Below, piece by piece: positions 9,145-18,854 of a DNA stretch of 64,000 nt. A model generated the notes under the pieces. The model was not told the DNA's origin and made no database searches. It was given only the letters and a program-made list of their open reading frames with translations. Source of the DNA: Betaproteobacteria bacterium (GTDB lineage: Bacteria; Pseudomonadota; Gammaproteobacteria; Burkholderiales; CAIKXV01); assembly GCA_947458265.1 (NCBI GenBank), contig CANGYF010000003.1, positions 248,001 through 312,000 on the forward strand. The letters are read 5' to 3'. How positions within the stretch are numbered: position 1 is the stretch's first letter; the number at the start of each line of letters is the position of its first letter. Both the position numbers and the translations under genes were made by a program.

Positions 9145-10491
9145 TTATCGCACCATGCACGGCCGCTTCGCATCGAACGTCCACCCAGGCACCAGCGCCT
9201 GCATCGCGATCGCGTCGTTGCGTGCCCCGCCGCCCTGTGCGCGATACAGCGCGTGCGCTGCGTCCACCTGCGCCCAGTCGAGGTCCACGCCAAGCCCGGG
9301 ACGTTCCGGCACGTCTATGTGGCCGTCGACGATCGGCAGCGGCTGGCGCGTGAGTCGCTGGCCGTCCTGCCAGATCCAGTGGGTGTCGATTGCGGTCACT
9401 CGGCCGGGTGCGGCCGCGGCGACATGGGTGAACATGGCCAGCGAGACGTCGAAGTGGTTGTTCGAGTGCGAGCCCCAGGCAAGCCCGGCGTCGCGGCAGG
9501 TGGAGGCGACTTTCACCGCGCCTTGCATGGTCCAGAAGTGCGGGTCGGCGAGCGGGATGTCGACCGCGTGCAGGGTCAGGGCATGCCGCAGTTCGCGCCA
9601 GTCGGTCGCGACCATGTTGGTCGCGGTGGGCAGGCCCGTCGCGGCGCGGAACTCGGCCATGATCTCGCGTCCCGAGAAGCCGCCTTCGGCACCGCATGGG
9701 TCTTCGGCATAGGCGAGCACGCCGTGCATGTCGCGCATCAGCCGTACCGCGTCGTCCAGAAGCCAGCCGCCGTTCGGGTCGAGCGTGATGCGTGCCTGCG
9801 GGAAGCGCTCGTGCAGCGCGACCACCGCCTCGACCTCGTCCTCGCCACGCAGCACGCCGCCCTTCAGCTTGAAGTCGGCGAATCCGTAGCGTGCGTGCGC
9901 CGCTTCGGCCAGTGCGACCACGGCGCGGGTATCCATCGCCGGTTCGTCGCGCAGGTGCAGCCAGGCGTCGGCGTCTGAGGATGAAGGCCCCGCACGATAC
10001 GGAAGGTCGCTGCGCCTGCGGTCGCCGATGTAGAACAGGTAGCCCAGCACCTGCACCTTCGTGCGCGGTGCCGGTTCATCCGCGAGCTGTGCCAGCAGGT
10101 GTGCGACCGGCAGCCCGAGGTGCTGCCCGAGCAGGTCGAGCAGCGCCGATTCCACCGCAGTCATCGCATGGATCGCGACCCGCTGGTCGAAGGTCTGCTG
10201 GCCCCGGCCGCCGGCATCGAGTGCACTGAAGCGCTGCTCGATCATCCGCTTCACCGGGCCGAAATCGCTCACCGGTTGGCCGACCACCATCGGGATCGAC
10301 TGCTCGAGCGTCTGGCGGATCGCCTCGCCGCCTGGCACTTCTCCGACGCCGGTGCGTCCCGCGTTGTCGGTGAGCACCACCAGGTTGCGGATGAACACCG
10401 GTGCATGGGCACCGCTCAGGTTCAGCAGCATGCTGTCCTGCCCGGCGACCGGTATCACCCGCATCGCCGAGACGGTCGGGAACTCGTTCAA
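9145..10491 (-). CDS. gudD: Glucarate dehydratase
   Basis: Enolase-superfamily enzyme dehydrating D-glucarate (and L-idarate) to 5-keto-4-deoxy-D-glucarate. The 448-residue product carries the expected catalytic set, each shifted by three from the E. coli numbering: Lys208/Lys210 in FADFKLKGG, metal ligands Asp238 (LDPNGGW), Glu263 (YAEDPCG) and Asn292 (ATNM), Asp316 (LADPHF) and His342 (GSHSNNH). It ends a minus-strand cluster 43 bases after tcuB. That pairing with tricarballylate genes is unusual, because no glucarate transporter or 5-keto-4-deoxyglucarate aldolase is seen nearby. Confidence 0.93.
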   Translation of the reverse strand: MNEFPTVSAMRVIPVAGQDSMLLNLSGAHAPVFIRNLVVLTDNAGRTGVGEVPGGEAIRQTLEQSIPMVVGQPVSDFGPVKRMIEQRFSALDAGGRGQQTFDQRVAIHAMTAVESALLDLLGQHLGLPVAHLLAQLADEPAPRTKVQVLGYLFYIGDRRRSDLPYRAGPSSSDADAWLHLRDEPAMDTRAVVALAEAAHARYGFADFKLKGGVLRGEDEVEAVVALHERFPQARITLDPNGGWLLDDAVRLMRDMHGVLAYAEDPCGAEGGFSGREIMAEFRAATGLPTATNMVATDWRELRHALTLHAVDIPLADPHFWTMQGAVKVASTCRDAGLAWGSHSNNHFDVSLAMFTHVAAAAPGRVTAIDTHWIWQDGQRLTRQPLPIVDGHIDVPERPGLGVDLDWAQVDAAHALYRAQGGGARNDAIAMQALVPGWTFDAKRPCMVR

Positions 10492-10534
10492 TCCGCCTCC
10501 AGCGACCGGGCGCGGCGCGTGGAGCGACGCACGA

Positions 10535-11761
10535 TCAGTCGCTGCCCAGCCGCAGCCGGCTCGGCAGGCGCCGCTCGATCGACCACTTGAGCAGGGCCGC
10601 GCTGCGGAAGATGCCGTGCGCGAACTTGCCGTAGGGCAGGGTGACGAACAGTGCCATCACCACGCCCAGGTGCACCGCCAGCAGCAGCGCCATCGCGCCG
10701 GTGTCGCGCAGCACCAGCAGCAGCAGGCCGGTCAGGCTGACCAGGAACAGCAGCGCCAGGAAGCCATAGTCCATCGGGTTCTGGGCGCTGTCGCCGTGCA
10801 TCGGATGCCGCTGCGTCTTGAGCCGCCACAGGCCGACCGGCCCGATCAGCAGGCCGATGCCGCCCACCGTGCCGAGGATCACCGGCAGGCTGGTGTAGCC
10901 GTAAGGTGCCTGCCAGCCGAACGCATAGTGGTAGATCGTCGCGACGCTGGTCGATGCCAGGCACAGCATGAAGCCGTAGAACGTGAAGTGGTGGTACAGG
11001 CGGCGGGTGGTGTTGAACCGGTCATCCTCGTTGTGGCAACCCTCGCCATGTCCACCATCGAGATACTTCAGCTTCAGCGCGTTGTGCACCGCCTCGGCCG
11101 CCGCCGGTGCATTGCCGCCCTCGGGTACTTCGCCCGGCGACACGTTGCGCCAGAAGCGGATGACACCGATGGCGAGCGCCAGCATCGCGAAGCCGAACAC
11201 CGAGCCGAACATGCTGACCATCAGGTTGTGGGGGAACACCGCATAGAAGTTGCCCGCCAGCGGCTCGTGCCAGAGCCCGCCTTTCAGCGCGACCGCCAGG
11301 GCCAGGAACAATGTGAGGCCACCGGCTGTCGCCAGCGAAACCAGCAGCCCGTTGTGCCGGTACAGCGCGCCCAATGCCTTCGGGAACGCATAGTCGGAAT
11401 AGGTCTGGGCGCGCACGACCGCCATGGCCTTCGGGACGTTGATCGCGAACTCGTGCGGTGGCGCGTACTGGCAGGCGTGCAGGCAGGCGCCGCAGTTGTG
11501 GCACAGGTTGGCCAGGTAATGCACGTCGGCCTTGCCGAACTCGAGCCGGCGGGTCATCGCCGGGAACACGGCGCACGCGCCTTCGCAGTAGCGGCAGGCG
11601 TTGCAGATCTGCATCTGGCGCGCGACCTCGCCCTCGGCCTCGGTCAGCGGCAGCGCGTTGAACGCGGCCGAGGGTGAGACCGGCTGGCCGCCGGCGCCCA
11701 GATGGGCGGCCTCGCGGGTCAGTGCTTCAAGGGTGGTCGAGGCTGACTCAGGCGGCGGCAC
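10535..11761 (-). CDS. tcuB: Tricarballylate utilization protein TcuB (iron-sulfur/cytochrome membrane protein)
   Basis: Membrane partner that reoxidises the flavin of TcuA and passes electrons to the quinone pool. The N-terminal part has two cysteine clusters typical of 2x[4Fe-4S]: Cys53/56/59/63 and Cys87/90/93/97. It is followed by about six hydrophobic segments (roughly residues 145-370) with conserved His residues such as YHHFTFYGF that may bind heme. The 408-residue length fits TcuB/CitB. The start overlaps the tcuA stop by 14 bases, so the pair is co-translated. The family is known from Salmonella tricarballylate catabolism; that the substrate is the same here is inference. Confidence 0.9.
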   Translation of the reverse strand: MPPPESASTTLEALTREAAHLGAGGQPVSPSAAFNALPLTEAEGEVARQMQICNACRYCEGACAVFPAMTRRLEFGKADVHYLANLCHNCGACLHACQYAPPHEFAINVPKAMAVVRAQTYSDYAFPKALGALYRHNGLLVSLATAGGLTLFLALAVALKGGLWHEPLAGNFYAVFPHNLMVSMFGSVFGFAMLALAIGVIRFWRNVSPGEVPEGGNAPAAAEAVHNALKLKYLDGGHGEGCHNEDDRFNTTRRLYHHFTFYGFMLCLASTSVATIYHYAFGWQAPYGYTSLPVILGTVGGIGLLIGPVGLWRLKTQRHPMHGDSAQNPMDYGFLALLFLVSLTGLLLLVLRDTGAMALLLAVHLGVVMALFVTLPYGKFAHGIFRSAALLKWSIERRLPSRLRLGSD

Positions 11762-13172
11762 TCAGGTCTCCTTCGGTGTTCTTCGGTTGTACGGGGGCGA
11801 GCGCGGCCTTCGCTGCGGAGGTGCCGGCGATGCGGCCGAACGCGGTGCCGATGGTCACGCCGATGCCGGCGAGGTAGCCCTTGCCAAGCACGTTGCCGGC
11901 ACTGACTTCACCGGCGGCGAACAGGTTGCGGCTGGGTACGCCGGAGAAATGCACGGCCGCCGTCTCGTCGATCTTCACGCCCAGATAGGTGAACGTTATC
12001 CCCGGGCGCAGCGCATAGCCATAGAACGGCGGAGTGTCGAGCGGCAGGGCCCAGTGCGTCTTGGCCGGTGTCAGCCCTTCGGTATGGCAGTCGTCGAGCA
12101 CGGCATGGTCGAAGGTGCCGACCTTGCAAGAGGCGTTGTAGGCATCGACCGTCTTCATGAAGTCGTCGGGGTCGATCCCGAGCTGGCGCGCCAGCGTCGG
12201 CAGGTCGTTCGCCTTTTCGCCGGGGAACACTGGCGGCATGAACCGGCCGACTGCCTTGGCATCGATGATCGAATAGGCGATCTGGTTCGGCTGGAAGGCG
12301 ACCAGCCGGCCCCAGATGGCATAGCGCTTGGGCCAGAAGTCTTCGCCTTCGTCGTAGAAGCGCCGGCCATCGCGATTGACGACGATGCCCAGCGACACGC
12401 AGTCGACCCGGGTGCAGATGCCACCGTCATACAGCGGCGCGCGCGCATCGATCGCCACTGCATGGCACTGCGCCGGGTCGCCGATCTTGTCCGCGCCCGC
12501 CTCGAGCATCTGCTTGAGCAGCACGCCGGTGTTGAAGCGGGTACCGCGGATGATGAAGTTGTCCGCCACCCACTCGCCCTCGTGCTGTCCCCAGGCCTCG
12601 CGCAGCCATTCGCGGTTCGATTCGAAGCCGCCATTGGAAATCACGCAGGCCTTCGCCTCGATGCGTTCGTTGCCCACATAGGCGGCGCGGAACTCGCCAT
12701 TGACCAGTTCCAGCCGGTCGACCGGCGTGTCGTAGCGGATCTCCACGCCCAGATTCTCTGCGCTGCGGAAGTAGGCATTGACCAGCGCCTTGCCGCCCCC
12801 GAGGAAGAACGCGTTGGTGCGCGACAGGTGCAGGGTGCCGGACAGCGAATTCTGGAAGCGCACGCCGTGCTTGATCATCCACGGGCGGCAGGTCGACGAA
12901 TGGCGGATCGCCAGCCGGGCGAGTTTCTCGTCGGTGATGCCGCCGGTGACCTTCAGCAGGTCCTGCCAGTATTCCTCTTCAGGGTAGGCCTCGGTCAGCA
13001 CGTCCTGCGGCTCGTCGTGCATGCAGCGCAGGTTACGGGTGTGGATCGAGTTGCCGCCGCGCCATTCCTTCGGCGAGGCCTCGAGCAGGAGCACGCTGGC
13101 ACCGGCTTCGCGCGCCATCAAGGCGGCGCACAGGGCAGCGTTGCCGCCGCCGATCACGAGCACATCGACCAT
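11748..13172 (-). CDS. tcuA: FAD-dependent tricarballylate dehydrogenase TcuA
   Basis: Flavoprotein of the fumarate reductase/succinate dehydrogenase superfamily that oxidises tricarballylate to cis-aconitate. The 474-residue product begins with the dinucleotide-binding loop [11 protein letters not shown] and the LLLEASP strand end. It has the GGNSIHTRN segment binding the FAD diphosphate and a C-terminal [20 protein letters not shown] motif. It is the first gene of tcuA-tcuB-gudD. The region upstream (13173-13269) carries the phased G-tract repeat annotated separately. Substrate assignment follows from the TcuA/TcuB pairing, since related flavoproteins act on other carboxylates. Confidence 0.9.
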   Translation of the reverse strand: MVDVLVIGGGNAALCAALMAREAGASVLLLEASPKEWRGGNSIHTRNLRCMHDEPQDVLTEAYPEEEYWQDLLKVTGGITDEKLARLAIRHSSTCRPWMIKHGVRFQNSLSGTLHLSRTNAFFLGGGKALVNAYFRSAENLGVEIRYDTPVDRLELVNGEFRAAYVGNERIEAKACVISNGGFESNREWLREAWGQHEGEWVADNFIIRGTRFNTGVLLKQMLEAGADKIGDPAQCHAVAIDARAPLYDGGICTRVDCVSLGIVVNRDGRRFYDEGEDFWPKRYAIWGRLVAFQPNQIAYSIIDAKAVGRFMPPVFPGEKANDLPTLARQLGIDPDDFMKTVDAYNASCKVGTFDHAVLDDCHTEGLTPAKTHWALPLDTPPFYGYALRPGITFTYLGVKIDETAAVHFSGVPSRNLFAAGEVSAGNVLGKGYLAGIGVTIGTAFGRIAGTSAAKAALAPVQPKNTEGDLSAAA

Positions 13173-13218
13173 GTCCGGGTATCCCCCTGAATTTCCGAGG
13201 GCGTAGGGTAACGAATTC

Positions 13219-13254
13219 GGGGCGGATCGGGGTGGATCGGGGTGTAGTGGGGGG
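13219..13254 (+). repeat. Four phased G-tracts upstream of tcuA, potential G-quadruplex
   Basis: Guanine tracts occur at 13219-13222, 13229-13232, 13239-13242 and 13249-13254, each starting exactly 10 bases after the last and separated by six-base spacers, three imperfect copies of a 10-base unit. The plus strand fits a four-tract G-quadruplex pattern with long loops. It lies about 47 bases upstream of the tcuA start, on the template strand for that gene, and 16 bases past the end of the methyltransferase gene. Confidence 0.6.
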
Positions 13255-13269
13255 ATGTGCGAGCGTCTG

Positions 13270-13809
13270 CTAGGCGCGCGGTGCCACCAGCACCCAGAAC
13301 CCCGGCCCCATCATCTGGTGCGCCTGCAGGTGCAGGATCTCGAACTCGTCGGTGAGCAGCTTCAGCCACCAGGAACTCGGCCGCTGGATCAGGTGCGCAT
13401 TGCGCCCGTCGGCGAGCACCTTGGCCGCCGGACCCATGTGCACGCTGAAGAAGCCGAACTTCGGCGTGATCGATGCCAGCTCCGATATCACGTTGCCGAC
13501 CAGTGCGGGTTCGATGTGTTCCAGCACGTCGATGCAGCAGACCAGGTCGGCCGGCTTCGGTTCGCCGTATTCCGGGAACACCGGGTCGTAGGGATAGTAG
13601 GCCGCAGGCTGGATGCCGGCCTGCTGCAGCCCCTTGAGCAGGTTCTGCTTGCCGGCGCCGTAGTCCGAGATCGTCGATGCGCCGGTCTGCCGTATCACGT
13701 CGGCGACGATCGGCGCGAACGACAGCGAGGCGATGCCGTAGTCAGGGTTCTCGTGCAGTTGTTTCTGCAGCCCGAGGTAGGCGTCGGAAATGGTTCGGGT
13801 TCGCTGCAT
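13270..13809 (-). CDS. Class I SAM-dependent methyltransferase
   Basis: The 179-residue product has the SAM-binding motif I as SDYGAGKQNLLKGL, an acidic strand-2 end (YYPYDPVFPEYG) and a motif IV-like VCCIDVLEHIEP, which is enough for a methyltransferase call. The acceptor is unknown. An upstream in-frame ATG would extend it into the CaiB-family gene; the ATG at 13809, eight bases past the TAG of that gene, is the better start and makes this the last gene of the 18590-13270 operon. It is small for the class, so accessory substrate-binding parts are minimal. Confidence 0.82.
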   Translation of the reverse strand: MQRTRTISDAYLGLQKQLHENPDYGIASLSFAPIVADVIRQTGASTISDYGAGKQNLLKGLQQAGIQPAAYYPYDPVFPEYGEPKPADLVCCIDVLEHIEPALVGNVISELASITPKFGFFSVHMGPAAKVLADGRNAHLIQRPSSWWLKLLTDEFEILHLQAHQMMGPGFWVLVAPRA

Positions 13810-13816
13810 AGGGTCG

Positions 13817-15067
13817 CTACCTTGGTGGGTGTTCTTCGAACGCGCAGCCTTCGGCCAGCAGCGCTTCGATCTCGGCTGCACTGTAACCGGCTTCGACGAG
13901 AACTTCGCGGGTGTGTTCCGCCTTGGCGGGCGGCGGACGCCGCGCGTCGAAGAAGCCGCCGTCGATCCTCAGTGGCGAGCCCATCGCACGCGCTGGCTGC
14001 TCGAGTCCGGTGTCGATCAGCGGCAGGCAGGCCGCTAGCGCCGGGTCGGCGAGCACGTCTGCCACGGTGTTGATCGGCCCGCACAGGATGTCGGCCGCGC
14101 GCAGCCGCTCCATCCAGTACTCCGAGGTGCCGGCGCGCAGCTGCGGCACGATGATCCGGTCGAGCGCGTCGCGGTTCTTCACGCGCGCTGCGTTGGTCGC
14201 GAAGCGCTCGTCGTCGGCCAGCCCATCGAGCGCCAGCGCCGCGCAGAACTTGTGCCAGTGCGAGTCGCGCAGCACGGCGATGGTGATGAAGCGGCCGGCC
14301 GCGACCTCGAACGCGCCCGCCGGGGCGAGCAGGCTGTTCTGGTTGCCCTGGCGCGGCGGCAGCTGGCTGGTGGCCATGTTCTCGGTGAAGCTGCCGCACA
14401 TCAGGGAGGCGGCCGCAGCCATCAGGCTCACGTCGATGTTCGCGCCGCCCTGGCCTGTGAGCCGGCCGTAGAGCGCGAGCAGCACGCCTTGCACCGCCTG
14501 GTTGGCCGCGGTCATGTCGATCAGCGGGAAGCCGACGCGCAAGGGCGCGCCGTCCGGTTCACCGACCACGCTCATCACGCCGCTCATCGCCTGCAGGATG
14601 GTGTCGCTTGCCGGCAGGCGCGAGTACTCGCCCTGCTGCCCGAAGCCGGAGATCGTGCAGTAGATGATGCCGGGACGCAGTTCCTCGCAGCGTGCATGGC
14701 CGAAGCCCAGCTTCGCCATCACGCCGGCGCGATAGTTCGACACCACCACGTCGGCCTTGGACACCAGGCGCTCGACGATCGCGCGTCCACCTGGCGTGTC
14801 GAGGTCGACGCCGATGTCGCGCTTGTTGCGGTTGAGTGCGATGAACTGCGCGTTGCCGACGCGTCCGGGTTCGCCGCGCCCGGAGCTGCGCTGCCAGTCG
14901 CCTTCGCGACGCTCGATCTTCACCACGTCGGCGCCCATGTCGCCGAGCAGCGTCGAGGCATACGGGCCGGCGACGCCTTCGGTCATGTCGACCACGCGGA
15001 TGCCGGCGAGCACCGGCCCCTTCGCCGCTGGACGGCCAGCACCGGCTGGCGGAGCCGCCATGCTCAT
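13817..15067 (-). CDS. CaiB/BaiF (family III) CoA-transferase
   Basis: Predicted to move CoA between an acyl-CoA and a free carboxylic acid. The 416-residue product has the N-terminal VVDMTEGVAGPYASTLLGDMGADVVKIE signature region, the EERREGD-like loop, and NRNKRDIGVDL typical of the family; the catalytic Asp is expected in the YCTISGFGQ-to-SGVMS interval. The ATG at 15067 overlaps the upstream Bug receptor stop by four bases; a second ATG at 15061 is possible. Together with the enoyl-CoA hydratase two genes upstream it suggests CoA-dependent catabolism of an imported organic acid. Confidence 0.9.
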   Translation of the reverse strand: MSMAAPPAGAGRPAAKGPVLAGIRVVDMTEGVAGPYASTLLGDMGADVVKIERREGDWQRSSGRGEPGRVGNAQFIALNRNKRDIGVDLDTPGGRAIVERLVSKADVVVSNYRAGVMAKLGFGHARCEELRPGIIYCTISGFGQQGEYSRLPASDTILQAMSGVMSVVGEPDGAPLRVGFPLIDMTAANQAVQGVLLALYGRLTGQGGANIDVSLMAAAASLMCGSFTENMATSQLPPRQGNQNSLLAPAGAFEVAAGRFITIAVLRDSHWHKFCAALALDGLADDERFATNAARVKNRDALDRIIVPQLRAGTSEYWMERLRAADILCGPINTVADVLADPALAACLPLIDTGLEQPARAMGSPLRIDGGFFDARRPPPAKAEHTREVLVEAGYSAAEIEALLAEGCAFEEHPPR

Positions 15068-16044
15068 TCCCGGCGCAGTCCGGCGGCCTTGACGACCGTG
15101 CCCCAGCGCTCGATCTCTGCCGCGAGGAAGCGCTTCGCTTCCTCGGGACGGCTGGCGACCACCTCGGCACCGTCGCCGGTCAGCCGCTCGCGCACCGCCG
15201 GCTGCGCAAGCGCCTCGGCCAGCGCCACCTGCAGACGGGACAGCACCGGCGCCGGCGTGCGCGCGGGTGCCATCACCATGTACCAGCCCACCGCCTCGAA
15301 GCCGGGCAGGCCGGACTCGATCATCGTCGGCACCTCCGGCAGATGGCGCGACCGCTTCGCGGAAGTGACTGCCACTGCGCGCAGGCGGCCGGTCTGCACC
15401 TGCGGCAGCGAGGACACCAGCGTCGCGAACATCACCTGCGCATGGCCGCCGACCACGTCGGTCAGTGCCGGGTTGGCACCCTTGTACGGCACATGGTTCA
15501 TGCGCACGCCGACCGCGCTGGAGAACATCTCGGCGACCAGTTGCGGACCGGTGCCAACGCCGGCGGACGCATAGGTGATCTCGCCCGGCCTGCCCTTGGC
15601 CAGTGCCGCCAGGTCGCGCACCGTCTTCACCGGCAGCGACGGGTTGACCACCAGCAGGTGCGGCTGCGTCGCCACCACGGTCACCGGCGACAGGTCGCGC
15701 AGCGGGTCGTAGGGCAGATTTGCCACCATCGCGGCATTGATCGCGTAGGCGAGGTTGGTGAACAGCAGGGTGTTGCCGTCGGGTGGAGACTTCGCCGCGA
15801 TGTCCACGCCGATCACCGAGCCCGCGCCCGGGCGGTTGTCGACGACTACCGTGCGTCCGATGGTCGTCGACAGCTGTTCGGATACCGTGCGCGCGATCAG
15901 GTCCACGCCCGGGCCGGGCGGGAACGGCACGATCAGGCGCAGCGGGCGTCCTTGCGCGACGGCTGCGGCGCTGGCGGTGGTCAGGATCGCCGCCAGGGCG
16001 AGGGCCGGGCCGGCGCCCGCGGAAAGACGGCGTGCGGATGCCAT
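15064..16044 (-). CDS. Bug/TctC-family periplasmic solute-binding protein
   Basis: Periplasmic receptor for an unknown carboxylate. The ATG at 16044 follows the enoyl-CoA hydratase stop by two bases and gives a proper signal peptide (hydrophobic LALAAILTTASAAAVAQ). Family signatures are LRLIVPFPPGPGVD, VVVDNRPGAGS, YDPLRDLSPVTV and HVPYKGANPAL. The longer in-frame version would add residues encoded inside the neighbouring gene and is rejected. Operon membership with a CaiB-type CoA-transferase and an enoyl-CoA hydratase suggests that its ligand is the substrate those enzymes degrade. Confidence 0.9.
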   Translation of the reverse strand: MASARRLSAGAGPALALAAILTTASAAAVAQGRPLRLIVPFPPGPGVDLIARTVSEQLSTTIGRTVVVDNRPGAGSVIGVDIAAKSPPDGNTLLFTNLAYAINAAMVANLPYDPLRDLSPVTVVATQPHLLVVNPSLPVKTVRDLAALAKGRPGEITYASAGVGTGPQLVAEMFSSAVGVRMNHVPYKGANPALTDVVGGHAQVMFATLVSSLPQVQTGRLRAVAVTSAKRSRHLPEVPTMIESGLPGFEAVGWYMVMAPARTPAPVLSRLQVALAEALAQPAVRERLTGDGAEVVASRPEEAKRFLAAEIERWGTVVKAAGLRRE

Positions 16045-16046
16045 GC

Positions 16047-16823
16047 TCAGGCCTTGCGTTCGTTGCGCGCGAAGCCCTCGAGCTTCTGCTTCCACTCGTC
16101 CGAGTGCATGCAGGCGACCCAGGCCTCGGTGTCGAAGCGAAGGCCTGCGGCGAGGCCGGCTTCCATCGAATGGTTCAGCGCGCGCTTGGCCTGGGCGACG
16201 CCGGTCGCCGGGAAGGTGGCGATGCGCAGGGCCATCTCCATTGCTTCGGCGACGACCCTGTCCTGCGGCACCACGCGGTTCACCATCCCGAGCGACTTCG
16301 CCTCGGCCGCATCCCAGCGCCGTCCGGTCAGCACCAGCTCGCGCGCCATCTGGTAGCCGATGAGCCGCGGCAGGCGCTGGCAGGCACCGCCTCCGGGGAA
16401 GAAACCGTGCGTGACTTCAGGCAGCGCGAAGATCGCGGTCTCGGAGGCGATCGAGATGTCGCACTGGAGCACCAGCTCGAAGCCGCCGCCCATGCAGTAG
16501 CCGTTGATCGCGGCGATCACCGGCTTGCCCACGCTGGCCAGGGCATTGGTCCATTTCGACATCACATGCCGGCGCTCGTCGATCATGTCCGCGGTGGTGC
16601 CGGCGCCGCGTTCCTTCAGATCAGCGCCGGTGCAGAACGCCTTGTCGCCGGCGCCGGTGATCACCAGCACTTTCACGGCCGGGTCGCAGTCGAGTCTCGG
16701 GAACAGATCCATCAGCTCGTGGCGCAGCGCCCGGTTCAGCGCGTTGTGCGACTGTGGACGGTTCAGGGTCAGCAGGGCAACGCCCTGGTCGATGCTCAGG
16801 GTATGCAGCGGCGCGTCGGCCAT
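16047..16823 (-). CDS. Enoyl-CoA hydratase/isomerase (crotonase) family
   Basis: Crotonase-fold enzyme, probably hydrating an enoyl-CoA made by the operon's CoA-transferase. The 258-residue product has the CoA-binding LNRPQSHNALN segment, GAGDKAFCTGADLKE oxyanion-hole motif, the GYCMGGGFEL motif with a Glu, and LPEVTHGFFPGGGA, where the second catalytic Glu is conserved. The ATG at 16823 has a GGAGG site seven to ten bases upstream; the same frame stays open further upstream but with atypical Arg-rich sequence that overlaps the ModA-like gene. The ModA-like gene lies 20 bases upstream. Confidence 0.9.
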   Translation of the reverse strand: MADAPLHTLSIDQGVALLTLNRPQSHNALNRALRHELMDLFPRLDCDPAVKVLVITGAGDKAFCTGADLKERGAGTTADMIDERRHVMSKWTNALASVGKPVIAAINGYCMGGGFELVLQCDISIASETAIFALPEVTHGFFPGGGACQRLPRLIGYQMARELVLTGRRWDAAEAKSLGMVNRVVPQDRVVAEAMEMALRIATFPATGVAQAKRALNHSMEAGLAAGLRFDTEAWVACMHSDEWKQKLEGFARNERKA

Positions 16824-16843
16824 CGAAGGTCTCCTCCCGCGGC

Positions 16844-17554
16844 TCAGCGGGTTGCAGGTTCCAGGCCGGTGGCCCGTATGTCGGCGGACGCTTCCGGCGA
16901 CGACAGGAAGCGGATGGCCCGGACGGCGGCCTCCGCATGCACTGCGCTCGCCGGTACCGCCGCGCTGTAGATCGTGAATTTCTGCAGTTCGTCGGGCAGC
17001 GGCGTGATGTGCGCGATGCCTTCGATCGGCATCAGTTCGCTCACCTGCTGGAAGCCGAGCTCGACCTCGCCGTTCGCGATGAAGGTACCCACGCGCTGGC
17101 CGTTGCCGATGAACAGGCACTTGGGCATCACCTCGTCATGGATGCCCAGCCGCTTGAACAGCTCGGTGGTCACGTAGCGACCGCTGACGCTGGCCGAGTA
17201 GCCGATGGAGGTCGCGCGCAGCAGGGTGGCGCGCATCGTATCCGGCGTGCCGATGTCCGGCGCTGGCGCTCCGGCACGCACCGCCAGCCCGACGCAGGAA
17301 CGCGCGAGTGGTGCCGCGCCTTCGGCCCGTGCCAGGCCTTCCTGGATGAAACCCTGCACGATGCTGTCGTCGCAGATCACGAGATCGGCCACCTCACCGC
17401 GCTTCAGGCGGTTGGGGATCGACGTATCGCCCGAGCCGATCGAGGTCGTGAGGGTCACAAGCTTCAGACCGGTGAGGCGTTCGACGGCGGGCAGCAGCCG
17501 CAGGTGAGCGGCGGTGAAGGCGCCCGAGGTCATGACGCGGAAAGGTTCAGTCAT
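16844..17554 (-). CDS. ModA-like substrate-binding protein without signal peptide
   Basis: Type II periplasmic-binding-protein fold resembling molybdate-binding ModA: an N-terminal VMTSGAFTAAHLRLLPAVE segment, ADLVICDDSIVQGFIQEG, a GYSASVSGRYVTTELF hinge region and GEVELGFQQVSELMP near the C-terminus. The 236-residue product begins directly with MTEPFRVMTSG and has no signal peptide or lipobox, so it may act in the cytoplasm, or its start may be wrong. No ModB/ModC partners are present. It sits between the alcohol dehydrogenase and enoyl-CoA hydratase genes in the same operon, which argues against a dedicated molybdate role. Confidence 0.78.
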   Translation of the reverse strand: MTEPFRVMTSGAFTAAHLRLLPAVERLTGLKLVTLTTSIGSGDTSIPNRLKRGEVADLVICDDSIVQGFIQEGLARAEGAAPLARSCVGLAVRAGAPAPDIGTPDTMRATLLRATSIGYSASVSGRYVTTELFKRLGIHDEVMPKCLFIGNGQRVGTFIANGEVELGFQQVSELMPIEGIAHITPLPDELQKFTIYSAAVPASAVHAEAAVRAIRFLSSPEASADIRATGLEPATR

Positions 17555-17570
17555 GGCGGGAGGGGCGCTG

Positions 17571-18590
17571 TCAGTTGGCGAAATCGTTCTTCAGCACGGC
17601 GCGGTAGCGCACCTTGCCTTCGCGCAGGCGGTCCAGCGCTTCGTTCACCCGTGACATCGGGAACATCTCCACCATCGGCTCGATCGAGTGCCGAGCGCAG
17701 AAGTCGAGCATGCGCGCGATCGCGGTCGGCGAGCCGGTGGGCGACCCGGAGACTTCCTTCTGGCCCAGTATCAGTGGGAACGCCTGAACCGGGATCGGCT
17801 CCAGCACCGCCCCCACGATGTGCAGCCGCCCCTTCGGGCCGAGCGCCGCAATCAGACCGTCCCAGTCGAGCGGCGCGTTCGCGGTGACGATGATCAGGTC
17901 GAGCTGGCCGGCGATGGCGGCGATTGCGTCGCTGTCGCGGCTGGACACCACACGGTGCGCGCCCAGACTGAGTGCCTCTGCAGCCTTGTCCGGGCTGGAA
18001 GTGAAGGCGGTCACCTCGCAGCCCCAGGCCCTGGCGAAGCGCAGTGCCATGTGGCCCAGCCCGCCGATGCCCACGACGCCGACGCGGCTGGTCGGCAGCA
18101 CCCGGTACTCGAGCAGCGGGTTGAATACGGTGATGCCGCCGCACAGCAGCGGGCCAGCCACCTCGGGCCGTACACCCTCGGGCAGCGGCACCGCCCAGGC
18201 CCAGTGGCTGCGGACCCGATCGGCGAACCCACCATGGTGGCCGACGATGGTGGGCTGGGCGGTGGCACACAGGTTGTGGTCGCCGCCCAGGCAGCAGGTG
18301 CAGTGCATGCAACTGGCGGCGGTCCAGCCGACGCCGACAGCCTGGCCGACGCGCAGGCCCTTCGCCTGGCTACCCAGCGCCACCACGCGGCCAACGACTT
18401 CATGGCCGGGCACCAGCGGCCACGCCGACATGCCCCAGGCGTTCTCGATCATGGACAGGTCGGAATGGCAGAGGCCGCAGTACTCCACCGCGATCTCAAC
18501 GTCTTCCGCGCCGAGCGGGCCCGGATCGTAATCGTGCCGCTGCAGCAGTGCGCCGGCGGACAGGCTGGCCCAGGCTCTGATGGTGCTCAT
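17571..18590 (-). CDS. Zinc-dependent alcohol dehydrogenase (cinnamyl-alcohol/YahK type)
   Basis: Medium-chain NADP-dependent aldehyde reductase/alcohol dehydrogenase. The product has catalytic-zinc ligands Cys and His in EYCGLCHSD and VPGHEVVG, the structural-zinc cysteine cluster in ASCMHCTCCLGGDHNLC, and the cofactor loop VGIGGLGHM. I start it at the ATG at 18590 (MSTIRAW), with GGGAG upstream, instead of the longer frame at 18617. It is the first gene of the 18590-13270 operon and is followed after 16 bases by the ModA-like gene. The substrate is probably an aliphatic or aromatic aldehyde/alcohol. Confidence 0.9.
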   Translation of the reverse strand: MSTIRAWASLSAGALLQRHDYDPGPLGAEDVEIAVEYCGLCHSDLSMIENAWGMSAWPLVPGHEVVGRVVALGSQAKGLRVGQAVGVGWTAASCMHCTCCLGGDHNLCATAQPTIVGHHGGFADRVRSHWAWAVPLPEGVRPEVAGPLLCGGITVFNPLLEYRVLPTSRVGVVGIGGLGHMALRFARAWGCEVTAFTSSPDKAAEALSLGAHRVVSSRDSDAIAAIAGQLDLIIVTANAPLDWDGLIAALGPKGRLHIVGAVLEPIPVQAFPLILGQKEVSGSPTGSPTAIARMLDFCARHSIEPMVEMFPMSRVNEALDRLREGKVRYRAVLKNDFAN

Positions 18591-18675
18591 GGCATGCTCC
18601 CTTTCAGTGAGCCCCATGATGCCAGCATCGAAGCGTCGACAGGCGGTCGGCTCCGCTCCCGCCAGATTGCGTAGG

Positions 18676-18751
<76 letters not shown>

Positions 18752-18854
18752 ATCGTTTCACGCATTCGCAGACCGGGGATTCCGGAAGGCAGTCGCGGAT
18801 TATAGCCAAATCGGTCGGCTTTGGTGCCCGAAGCTTGCACGACCCGCCTGCGGG

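Noticed and set aside
10061-11677. A 538-codon plus-strand frame across gudD and tcuB
   Set aside because: Composition is that of a shadow frame and it opposes two genes with full catalytic motif sets.
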